The notes below the pieces were generated by a model that was not told where the DNA came from, searched no databases, and worked only from the letters and a program-made list of their open reading frames with translations. Of a stretch of 64,000 nt of DNA, positions 27,481 through 39,580 are shown in pieces. This DNA is from Dirofilaria immitis (taxonomy: Eukaryota; Nematoda; Chromadorea; Rhabditida; Onchocercidae): positions 250,001 to 314,000 of the forward strand of contig JAKNDB010000092.1 of the NCBI GenBank assembly GCA_024305405.1. The letters are read 5' to 3'. The translations under genes and the position numbers were made by a program. Every line of letters begins with the position of its first letter. Positions within the stretch are counted from its first letter, which is position 1.

Positions 27481-30400
27481 AATAAGCTCGAGAATTATAA
27501 TATTATTCACAATTCCAGCCTGAAAATATAATCGATACATTTTTAATCATTTCTTTTTAAATTAATTATCATTTCTTTCTCATTGACATTGTTTAAATGA
27601 ATAAAAGTTTTATATGAAATAATTTATTTTCTTTTTCTTTTCTGCGTTGCAAATATAATTGTTAAAATTATTTAGATTTTAGATTAATTCATTGAAAGTT
27701 TAATGCGAGAAAGAGATTGAACTTTATACTATCGTTTTATTTGTTAAGCATAATGAAGAAGCAAATTAATTTCATAAATCAACATGTACCAATGTAACAC
27801 AAATCTTTTTTCTATCATTCAGCATTGTCATCAATTTATCATTTTGGCATTAACATCAATTTATCATTTTTACTTTTGGTGAAAAATATTTCTTAACAAT
27901 TTTACAATATTTCATTATGTGACACCTTGTGTGAAAATACTATTACATCTTTTAATCCAATAGTATTTAATTAGATGTTAATTTATTCGATAAATCTTTT
28001 ATCAAATTTCTTTCAGCAATAATTGTAGAGAGTTTGCAGTATTAAAAACTTATCATAAATCTTATCATTGAAAGATTTAAAATTTTATTGATATCATTTG
28101 ACAATTGGAAATTGATTAAATTCGTAAAACTAAAATAATTAAAAACTCTTATTGTAAAGAAATTTTAAATTTTATTATTACTTCAAATTGATGGACTATT
28201 ATTAACAAATTCATAAAATCATTTTCTTGCAAACAGATATTAAATGAAATAATTAATATATCAAATTGAATTTTACTACTTTTTTAAAATATTTTCTTCT
28301 TTTTTTGCGAATCCGAAAATAATTATCATTTAATGTTAATATTTGGATTAAATGAAAACGAAATAAAATTATCACAAAATAATTATATCATATCAGAAGA
28401 TTTCAAAATTTTATTTTTTAATTAATAACAAATAATTAATTATATTTAATTAGTAAAACAAATTGGTTTTAAAATAAAAGGACAAAAAAAAGAAATGAAA
28501 AAGGGCGAAAAAGATTTTCGTTGTTTAGCGAAATTTTCCGATAATTATTTTGTATATTTCCTTTTTAATATTTCATCATATGTACATTATACGATTTAAT
28601 GTTAATCATGACATATATATATGTTAAAAATAACTTTCTCATAATACTGATGAATTCATGAGTGTTATGATATATTATTCAATTTTACTGTTCATTGAAG
28701 CCAAGTGAAAAAGGCTTAATTGATCATTGAGCATTATAATAAACAAGCTTTTCACTTTTCACTTTGTTGATATCAATTTGAATTCATTGATCCATTAAAT
28801 TAGCATAAAAGCATATGTTTATATTTGCTAAACGAAAGATATGTATATCGTAATCATTTCATTTCCAAATTTACAACTTACATTAAGCAAAACGTATAAA
28901 ATTCATTTCCGATTTTGTTTCCTATTCAGAATCCTTTTCTATTTATTGAAGAAAACTATTAGAAAATAGAATGAAATTAGAGGGAATTTTTGTTAATTAT
29001 TTTGTAAAATTAATTTGCTACGATAAAAAAAAGCAAAACTAACAGAACTTTTTTTAAAAAAAGTTTATATTACGAAATTTCAAGTTTTAAAAAATATTTT
29101 AAAAATTTAACATAATTGCAAGTTTGCAAATAATAATTATTATGAATCATTTCGTTATCAATTCACTTATGTGAAATATTTTCCCTTCAGAAACTGTTTA
29201 GACAGATAATATCGTTCATAATTTTTGCAGAAGAAATAAAACGCAAGGAATTTTTTGTTTGATGTTGAATGATTATTAATTGGACAGCAATTGACAATCA
29301 GTTTACAATTAAATTAATAAATAAAATGAAATTTGTATTTTCATGAATAAATAAATTAAATTGTTGATGAAATTATCAATGAAATATTCTCAATTTTTCG
29401 ATTTATATTTATATTTTACAATGATTATAAAATATAATGCATATTGATTAAATGATAAGGAATAGATAAAAGAACAATATAAATTTATTCCCCAAATTTT
29501 GATGTTTTCATAAGAATTCAGTTATTTTTCTATATTAAATTTAATTATTAATTCTTTTGGTTATATTAAATATTATTCGTTCCATCTGTTTTTCATATTT
29601 AATATTTCAATAAAATTGCATTAATTTATTATAATAAAATATGAACGCTTATATTTTACAATGTTATAATAAACGTGAAGTGTATATTATTCAAATAATA
29701 AGAATAAAACAAACCATAAATTAATTTTTAAAATTCTGCTTACTTTTCAGATTCTAATTAATTAATTAGTCTTCATGAATATTCAATGCCTTTTTTGTAT
29801 GCGAATCGAATTTGTTAATTATAGTTTATATTGAGTATTAAATTGTTATTTTATTGAATATCTAATATTTCAATAAAATTTTATTACAAAAATGTTTACA
29901 ATTTTGAAATTCGAATAGAAATATCAAAAGCTAATAATTATCATCATGTAATCATTGATTGATCGATGATTGATTTTGAATTCATTTGAAGATAGAAGAA
30001 AGAAGGTAGAAGGAGGAGAAAGATAAAGATGAAGATGAGATAAAAGGTGCAAAGCATGCGGAAGTACGTTTCAGCCTGTTGCAAATTTATTCAATTTACA
30101 CCCTTCTTTCTTCTAATCAAATAAATCCTTCAATGTATATACGTGGGTGTCTATCTATATGTATGTAGGCGTTTGCGTAGGCTTATAATACGTGATACGT
30201 GGGCGTATGAATAATTATTACTGCCTACTTGTTAATTTTACCTCATTTAATTCTTCAATCATTTTATTTATTATTGTTATAATTTCACATTATCATAATG
30301 TTGTTGTTGTCCTTGGATGATAGTATAAAAGGGAAAAATATGAAATGTCAATTCAATTCTGTTAACAAGTAAACAATTGGCCAAAAAGGATGAAATTAAG

Positions 30401-30940
30401 GGAAAGAAAAGGGACAAAAGAAGATGAGAAAATGTTTGGCATAAAAAGAATGAAAGAACAAATACAGTAACAGATAAAGAGAGGAGGAGCGATTTTTTTT
30501 TAATTCAAAAAGTTAAAAATAAATTTAAAAAGAGAGAGAAAATGATAAGAGAGAAAGAGAGGGAGAAAAAGTTAACAAATCATCTTTTTAATGAAACATT
30601 GGAAATTTATCATTTGGAAATTCTTTATGCTTCGCAACAGAATACATAGAACAGATAAAGATATGAGCAATAAATTCAAATTTGTTAATTTAATCGTAAA
30701 ATTTCCGGTTAACCATTTTCTATCATTATTCATACGAGACATGGATAATTAATGTTTCAAATTTAATTATTTAATTTAACATTTTTCTCAAAAAACTATA
30801 TTAATCAAATTAATTGCTAAAGTGATTGGGCATTAAATTTTATCAATTTAATTATATACTTATAGGTTACCATCGGGGATTAATTAAATAATTACCCAAT
30901 TAATATTATTAGCTAATTTTCAAAAATATAATTTCATAAG

Positions 30941-31170
30941 AAAATTAAAATTAATAGATTGATAAAATTCTAAGCAAATCATTTAGGATATATTTAATCT
31001 AAGAATATTCAGAAATTTTAATTAATTTTTTCTTGCCATTAACAATAAAATGATTTAGAAATTTGTTCATTCAATAAAGTTTTAGATATTCTTAAATGAG
31101 ATATATTATATTTTGCTTAGAATTAATTATCTGTTTCAGAACTTTATCAATCTACTAATTTTAATTCACA
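30941..31170. mobile_element. Fold-back (MITE-like) element with ~70-85 bp imperfect inverted arms
   Basis: The left arm (30,941 to about 31,006) and right arm (about 31,088-31,170) are imperfect reverse complements. Shared blocks include AATTAAAATTA, TAGATTGATAAA, TTCTAAGCAAA and a TCTAAGAAT/TTTAAGAAT end. The right arm has an extra ~20 bp internal insertion. No transposase frame lies between them, so it would be non-autonomous if mobile. Target-site duplications are not clear. Confidence 0.55.
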
Positions 31171-31364
31171 TTTTCCGTAATTCATTAATTGTAGATGATT
31201 GAACAACTGATTTCATAAATCTCTTTTGAATGCTTATTTCTCAAACCTCGACTAATTATTCCTCAATTATTATCATTTTCATATAACCATCAAATATTTG
31301 AATCAGTTTTCATTATCATCACTATAGCTATTCTCAAAATGTCACAGAAAATCTTTTCAAGGTT

Positions 31365-32070
31365 ATTATCAATTAATAAGCTAACTTCTGAAAATTACCT
31401 GAAAATCAAAAAGCTATCATCCAAGAATTCTACTAATAAGCTACTTTATCATGCTATCATTAATCGATAAATTAACTCCTGAGAATTACCGTTAACTAAT
31501 AAATGATCTTCTGGGAACTTAACTTATAAATCATTTCTCAGGATTACATCCAATCAATAAATTACTCAAATTTATCATCGATCAATAAACTATAAACAAT
31601 CAATAAACTAGTTTCAGAAAATATGGATAGGTGCTTACAGCTTGACGCTGAGTTTATTATTACGGAAATAATAATATTTACTAGTAACAATAAAGCAATC
31701 AAAGAGTTTAAAAACCAAATTAACACGCTGCAAACAAACGAGGATAATACCCTACTTCAAAATTCAGGAATAAATGAAATAATGGAACTTGGACAAACTT
31801 CTGCTATTGAATAAATTTATTGTCTGAGAACCACCATTAAAACAATAAATTAATTTCTCAAAGCCTACTGTCAATAAAGTAAGCTATCTTCTAAGAGCAA
31901 TCATCAATAAGTGACCTTTTCAAATTATCATCAATCAATGAGCTGTCTTCTGAGAACTATCATCAATGAGTTGCCATCCACGTGTTATTATCAATCAATA
32001 AGCTATCTTTTTATAGTTACTACCGAATCAATAAGTTATCCTTTGAGAGTTATCATCAATTAGTTATTTG
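31365..32070. repeat. Degenerate ~45-55 bp minisatellite, interrupted at 31.62-31.81 kb
   Basis: The unit is TTATCATCAATCAATAA, then GCTATCTTCTGAGAA, recurring many times with variation. The array is split at about 31,620-31,815 by a segment unlike the repeat. That segment contains a 63-codon open frame starting with the ATG at 31,623, for which I recognise no family. Confidence 0.75.
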
Positions 32071-32252
32071 ATATAATGTATCAAATTAAAAGAATAATTT
32101 CTACCATTCAATTAATTCCTCATTGCTTCCTATATTAGATTACTACTGTATACCAAAAAGACAAGTGGTAATTATGTTATTAAACATAAGTAGTATGTAA
32201 TGATGGTACCTTTACTACCATTTTCTCACCGGTATAACCATTCCGGTACCTC

Positions 32253-32255
<3 letters not shown>

Positions 32256-32305
<50 letters not shown>
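32256..32305. repeat. (TA)n microsatellite
   Basis: A pure TA run of about 25 units, followed by GCATATACATATG-type variants. Confidence 0.95.
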
Positions 32306-32308
<3 letters not shown>

Positions 32309-33299
32309 TATACATATGCATATATATCGTTTACAGATTAGATCAAATTACATTGATATGCATGCATAAGCAAACTAATCATACATTAATTTGCTGAAAT
32401 ATCTCGATTCTTTCTCGATTCTTTTCTTTAAATCTTTTCCTCCTTCTCTCTTCTTCTTTCCATCCTTGTTTTTCTCTCTGTCTTTCTTCTCTCCTTCATT
32501 TTTCTTTTTTAAAAAAGGGAAAAGTTTTTTCCTTTTCAAAAATTTTAAAATTAGCACGACTAATCATTCGATTTAAAATTATACCTATTTATTATTTAAA
32601 TTGATAATTTATGATCGATCAAAATGGAAGAATAGAAATTGAATTTAATAAAAAATAAAATATATTAATGTTATGAAAAAAATAAAATTTGAATATTCAA
32701 CAAAATTATATCAAAAAATAAACAATATCTGAGATAAATTCAAAAATTTGCAAATAATTAAATACAAAATAATAAATATATAAATTTAATTTTTGATTTT
32801 ATCATTCAATTTAAATTATATGCATATATATTTGAAATAAAAATTATTATATAAATGAATGAATGAATAAATGAAATGGAAAAAAATAAATATAATTTGA
32901 TCATAAATGAAATGTTAAAAGATCAATGTTTTTATCTTTGATTTGATAAAAATTTCCCATTTCCCAAGGTGTTGTAAAAATTTATGACGGTGTAAAGATT
33001 TGTTAAGATAAGGTCACTCATCTCTTTCATCAATGAATATTATCGAAGTTTCTTTCATCGATATTCAAATGACATATTGTTTGCGAATTGTAATTTTATT
33101 CTTTTTAATTCTTAAGGGCATATTTTAAATTTTATATTTTCCAATAAATTAATCTCACATAATTATTTTATAAATTTGATACATTTACGAAATAAATTTA
33201 AAAGGAATATATGAATATAGAAATAAATTTTGAAATATTAATATATATGTCATAAAAATTATCAATTTGAAAAGAATTGCGAGAGGAAAAAGGAGAGTA

Positions 33300-33350
33300 A
33301 GAGAGAGAGAGAGAGAGCAAGAAAGAGAAAGGGAGAGGAAAAAAAGGGGT
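33300..33350. repeat. GA-rich tract
   Basis: A GAGAGA run with AAAG interruptions. Confidence 0.8.
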
Positions 33351-35204
33351 AAAAATATAAACAAAATTTATGAATACTGCGCAAAAATTAAATAGTAATT
33401 GTGAAAATATTATTTTAATTAAATTTATTTATTATCAAAAATATGGGAAAAATGATTTTCTAAATTTTAAAAAATGAGAGAGGGAGTGAAAGAGAGAGAA
33501 AAGTTAATGGTTATAATTATAATATTTTTTATTAAAATAATATATACATTTCATAATCCAGTTTTATAACTATAATATAAGTTTATAATTTGAATAAATT
33601 TATCTAATCAAATTAAACTGAACTATCATTTTAACTTCGTTTTTCTTACTTTTTAAAAATTATGAAAATTTGTTTAAATAAAATGAGATAAAATCATAAT
33701 ATCAAATTGTTATAAACCATTGATTAATAAAAGTTTATTATTGAGATGCTTATTTGATAAATTCGCTTGAAGAGATATCGTAATTTTATGATTTCTAATA
33801 GATAGTAATTAACGAAAAAGAAATTGTAAATAAATGATACTTGAAAATTATTATTGCTCAAGTAGTAATAATCGTAATAATAGAATATAACGATCGAAGG
33901 ATGCAATTGACAAGTGGGATTGAATTGAATTTCAGATGGTAATACGATTATCGAGAATACTATATAATCAACATCAACATGTTGCTACCAACTAATATAC
34001 ATTCTAATTGACTAAAGGCTAGAAATTATTTGTGGCAATAACTTACATGGTAAACAATAATACATTAAATTGTAGACAATAATTCATTGCATAGCAAACA
34101 ATAATTTATTGCTTATATTATTCTAATTATTTATTATTTCGTTTTATTGCATAAATTTCGAAGGAAACAGGGAAAGGATAAACATAAAAAATAATTTTGG
34201 ACAGATTTCAAAAATGGAATAAGAAAACGATAAAAATAAACAAGAATATTGATAATCAATAAACAATTAGCAGGAAAAATAAATAAATAACCTTTTTGTG
34301 AAAGAAAAGAAAGCATTAATTAATTATTTTTTAATAAATGAACCAATCAATATTTTATAAATATAAACCTATCTATTACCATATCCCATTTCCCATATAT
34401 TTACCATTTTAGTATCGAATAAAATTATCAAAATTAATTGTTATTGTTAACAAAGAAATTTCAACACAATAGTACAATTTAAGTATATGAATTATTAATT
34501 ACAAAGGAGTTAATGGTTTAATATAATAATTATATAAATTCATGATTAATAATGAAGTTGAAATCAATTTCCAACTTAATGCCATTGATAATTTTGCAAG
34601 TTTATCTAATTGTTATTTCCAATCATTTCCAATTATCAATTTAAATTTTCATCTAAAAGAATTAGATTTTTAATTTCTTGTTTTTCAAAACATAATTAAA
34701 TTTAAACTATTGGTATTTTTATCTTTCCTGCTTATTCCGTCACTTCATTTGATCAAAATTTTATCGATCAATATAGTTTAATAATTGATATATAATAAAA
34801 TTAATAATTTGATAGTTAAAAGATAGAATAGTTTATAGCAAGAATTCATATTTTAAAAAATAGAATAATAAAGGTAAGAATAAATTAACATACTATATTA
34901 ATAATTAAAAATTAAGATAATTCGCTTAAAGAATAATAGAAATAATGAAAAATAAAAATATCAAGAAAGTAAGCGAATATTATTGAAAAATTTATTTTAA
35001 ATTTTAGTTAAATTAATTATTCTCTCAAAAAAACAAAAATTTTAATAAATATATAAAAATATTTTTAAAAAGAAAAAGAATTGTCTCATAAATTTGTTAA
35101 ATTGTCAATTATTTTCTTCCTCCAATTTTTTTTTTTGTAAGTTGACAATTGTCATTTTATTTTAGCATAAAAAGAAAGTAATAATTAAGTATTCAAAAGA
35201 GAGG

Positions 35205-35250
35205 GAAAGAGAGAGAGAGAGAGAGAAAGAGAGGAAAGAGAAGAAAGATA
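35205..35250. repeat. GA-rich tract
   Basis: A GAGAGA run with AAAG and GGAAAG interruptions. Confidence 0.8.
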
Positions 35251-35390
35251 AAAGTTAAATGGTTACCCAAATAATGAAAAGGGATTTTGAATACAAAAGA
35301 AAAAAAATCGGAGTTTTTTGGGTTTTTTGTGTATGTGTAAAATATGGGTAGAATTGAATGATCGGTTAAATGTTGTGAGAAAATATTTCG

Positions 35391-35745
35391 GCACTTTATT
35401 GTATGAAGAATGATATGAGATATTTTATTGTATGAATAATAAATGATAGGGGATATTTTTATTGTATGAAGAAAAAGAAGAGAAGTCGGAATTTATGGCA
35501 TATTTTATTGTGTGAAGATTAGCATGTGATATCTTATTGTGTGAGGAATGATGTGGAATGTTTTATTGTACAAAGAATGCTGTAGAGTATCTCACAGAAT
35601 GAGGAATGTTTTGGGAAATCTTATTGTATAAATATATAAATTAGCATGCAATACTTTATTGCATGAGAAATAATAGGCGGTGAAATCTCATGGTATAAAG
35701 TATTTTATTGTATGAATAATATTTAGGGATATCTTATTGCATAAT
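35391..35745. repeat. Degenerate tandem repeat with TTTTATTGTATGAA core
   Basis: About ten copies of a (T/C)TTATTGTATGA core followed by AGAATGAT..GAGATA recur every 25-50 bases. Spacing and sequence drift strongly. No coding potential is seen. Confidence 0.65.
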
Positions 35746-36589
35746 GTTTGATATTTTATAATAAATTGATTAAATATCAAAAAAGAGGAATCATCGAATC
35801 ATCAAAAAATGATAACGTAATATTAGGCATATTATTTGTGATGATAATTTTAAACATAGATAATTTTGCATGGAAAGAGTTAATTTTTATCATATACCAA
35901 ATATCTAATCCGGAAAATTAGGAAATGAAACTAAGCATTAAATTATAAATAATAAAATTATCACTTCACAGGAAAATTGGCAGAAAAAAAAGTATTATCA
36001 TATTTCGAGATTAATTCAGTTTTTCCGCTAAAATAAAAGGAAATAAATCTCAGTTTACTAATCGTAATAATTTTGATTCGAATAATTTATTTTAGGATAA
36101 AATCAAATAATTTTAATTCAACGAGAATATCCTTTTTTATATGCTATATTTTATGAAATGAAATTAATTTTAAAAATTATAAACTTAGCAAAACAAATTA
36201 TAATTTTATAATTATAAATTTTGATAAAAACAATCTTATCACTTCTGAAATTTAGTTAAAATTGATAATAATTTAATTTTTAAAATTTTGAACTTTAAAA
36301 AATTTTTAAATTTAAATTACTAAAAAAAAATTCTTCACTTATTGAAAATTTACTTAGCATTGAAAAAAATTTACTTTATTGAGGTTTCACTTTTTTACAA
36401 CATATTGGTCATTAAATTCAATTAATATCCTATAAATAAAAATTATAACGTAAACAATATTCCCATTTTATATTACAAGTTATTATATTACTGATATATT
36501 GATATGTTGACGTTTAACGTTCACATATTATATTAAATAAATAAACTTTTTTGTGAATTACATATTAAATAAACAAATGAATATTGTTA

Positions 36590-36643
36590 CATTAAATAAG
36601 TAAATAAATATATATATATATATTTATTTATTTATTTATTTTT
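36590..36643. repeat. AT-only palindromic repeat
   Basis: AAATA units pass through a TA run into TTTAT units, which makes an imperfect self-complementary stretch. It probably comes from simple repeats. Confidence 0.7.
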
Positions 36644-37814
36644 AATTAAATAATATTTTCAATTTGTTTGATAAATTATAGTTGCTAATTGAAATTGATA
36701 TTTAAAAATATTTCAGAGATAAAAAAGAAGTGAAATAATGATAATATTAAAGAAGCAATTAATGCAATATAAAGAAAAACGAATTAAAAATATTTCATTA
36801 AATTAAAAATAATATATTTAAGATTAATTAATAACTTAATGCAAGTAATATTAATTATTTCGTAAAGTGCTTAACAAACCAATAAATTTAATAATTAAAT
36901 TTTCAAATTAAGAAAAAAAGTTTTTAAATTACTGCCATACTATTACGTATTTTTTTTTTGAATATTTTTCGTCTTCTTTTTTCATTCATTTTTATATTAT
37001 CATATCAGATATCAGTGAATGAATATATTTATTATTAACGAAATTATCTATCAAAATTATTTTTGCTTTACAACAATAAATTGAATTATATTTATTGTTA
37101 ATTATCTATCGATCAAATTATTTCAATTTTCGAAAAAAATTTTTTCATTACCGATTTTAAGATATTCTTTTTAACTGTTCCGAAATATTTCCATCAAATT
37201 TATCAAACAATGAAAATTAAAAAGTATTATGAATGAGAATTTGAAATTCTTATGCATAATTATAATTTTGATTTACAATGAATCCATTTGAATTTATCAA
37301 TCACATTTTACCTTCATTTCTTTTTTCTAAATTATTATTCACAACCATCTATTGTTACCATCATCATTATCATCTGATAATTGGAGCCAGCTGTCATTAA
37401 AAAAGATCAAAGAAAAGTTTGAAGAGTTGAAAGAAAAAAAGATCAGGAAAAAACCTTGGAATATAAAAAGGCCAATTATATACGGTAAAAAAAAAAAAAT
37501 AAAGTAATACTAACATATCAATAGTTTTCTTTTCTTTTTAAAATCGAATCAATTGAAAAAAATTTTCAAAAAAAGAAGAAAAAGAAAAGAAGAAAAATAG
37601 ATATTTTTTTGAGATGATAGAAAAAAGAAAAAAAGGAATGAAAAGTTCTTTTTATTTTTATCATTTTTGTATACCAAACCTTTTCATCATCTTTTCATTC
37701 AGAATGATACATAACCAACCAATAAAGGAGTAGAAAATTGAGCGGAAATAATTTGCCTATCTTTAATTTCTCATAACGGTACACAAAGGATGATGAGATG
37801 AATGATTAAATGAA

Positions 37815-37902
37815 TAAATGAATTGAATTGAATTGAAATGAAATGAAATGAAATGGAATTAAATGAAATGGAATTAAATGAAATGAAATTAAATGAAATG
37901 AT
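37815..37902. repeat. (GAAAT)n / GGAATTAAAT repeat
   Basis: GAATT and GAAAT units alternate with a GAATTAAATGAAATG-type longer unit. Confidence 0.8.
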
Positions 37903-39538
37903 AATATCTCATCTTTTTTCTTCCTTTTTTAAAAATTTTTTATTCGAAATGATATTTACATAAAAGATTTTTGGAATTTATTATTCGAAATAATATACAT
38001 AAATTTTTTCTTCTCTCACGCTTTCCATATATATATGTATGCTTGAAATTATATAATAAAAATGAAGATAATATTTTAGCTAGAAGAAAAAGAAAAGAAG
38101 AAATGATAAATAAAATATATCATATTAAGATGAATAATCTTACAAATAATGAATGAACTTTTGAGTCAATAATGATTAGATTATAAGAAATTTAATAAAT
38201 TTTCATACTGCTATTATCATATTGCTATTATAATTAAAGTGCTAAATTATATCATCCATACATTGAAATATAGTGGAAAATAAATATTTTCAACAAATAG
38301 TATCATTATTTTCTATTAATGTAATATTATTTTCTGGTTAAGATAATCAGAACATTATGAATATTATTGATATGATTAAAAAAAATTTATACGAATATTA
38401 TTATTATCTTCTTATTCATATAATTTTATACTATTATGATTAAAGTATCATGAATACCATCATTTTTTGCTTTTGCTAATATAGCTAAAAAAGTAGTGAA
38501 ATTTAATCTTCAAATTTAATGTGCAAATTTTATGTTTATCAAAAAATTAACAACAACCAATGTTGTATCGAATAATTATTTACTGAAATAGGTAATAGAA
38601 GTATAAACGAGAATATATAAATATTTGAGCTTTCAAATTTTCATGCCTTTCCTTAATTCTTCAATGCAACAAATTCATAGCAACATTTTTTAGAACTTTT
38701 TATAGCTCATAAATAATAAATTCCAAAATTATCATTGATCATTTCGAGAATTTTGTAATTGAATGAATCAAAAATATGAAAAAATATGTGATATATGGTG
38801 AGATAATAACCCTAAAATAAAAACTTTTTATTTCATATAACTCATCATAACTAGACAAATGAATACGCGATATATTTTCATAAGTGTGTATCATTCTTAT
38901 AATTAAATAAAAAATATGAAAATTTAAAGAGAAAAAAAGAAAACAAATTTGCATAATGTTGTTTGCATCATATCTTTCGTTCATTTAAATAAGAATAATA
39001 TACAATTTAATAGTAAAATATGAATAATATAATATATCGAAAATATATCTATTTGCATTACAATTATTTCAGTTTTATTGTTGATTTGTTGAATTCAATA
39101 CAATTCTAATTTTCCTTTTTTCAATAGAATTTTGAATAATAAAAAAAAAAATGATCGCTTTTTATCCATTTTTCTATACAATGAAACAAATTCGTTTTTT
39201 CTTTTTTAATCCTACGATTTGATTTTATATATGTATACAAAACTTGAAGAAAAAATCAAGCAAAAGATTGTTATATGCATGAAAATAATTCGACAATTCT
39301 TTCGTCAAATTTTAAAAAGAAAAAAATATTTAACATTTTTGTAACTTCGATCGAAAAATTTATTCATTCTTGTAGTAGCATATTTTGGCTAGAAATAAGT
39401 TTAGAATATATTCTACACAAGAATCAAAATAACTAAACAAATTATTCTCAACAAATTATTTTCAATAAAGTGAAGCAAAAGAATTGTGCATAAACAAACA
39501 ACAGTTTGTTATTTTTAATCAAAAATTCAAAAAAATTT

Positions 39539-39540
<2 letters not shown>

Positions 39541-39570
<30 letters not shown>
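39541..39570. repeat. (TC)n microsatellite next to the kinase 3' end
   Basis: About thirteen TC units start roughly ten bases past the Aurora stop codon, which places them in its 3' UTR on the minus strand. Confidence 0.93.
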
Positions 39571-39580
39571 CAATTACTGT

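Larger units (their letters stand above)
9408..39580. other. 30 kb region with no recognisable coding exon
   Basis: Between the Sox gene and the Aurora kinase I find no conserved domain, no exon chain and no open frame beyond low-complexity or short chance frames. The region is strongly AT-rich. It holds microsatellites, several degenerate minisatellites (about 11.4, 12.5, 27, 31.4-32.1 and 35.4 kb), a short hairpin at 9,822 and a fold-back element at 30,941-31,170. Small noncoding RNAs or enhancers cannot be excluded, but none can be named. Confidence 0.65.

Noticed and set aside
36590..36643. AT palindrome as a structured RNA or origin
   Set aside because: It is explained by adjacent AAATA, TA and TTTAT simple repeats.
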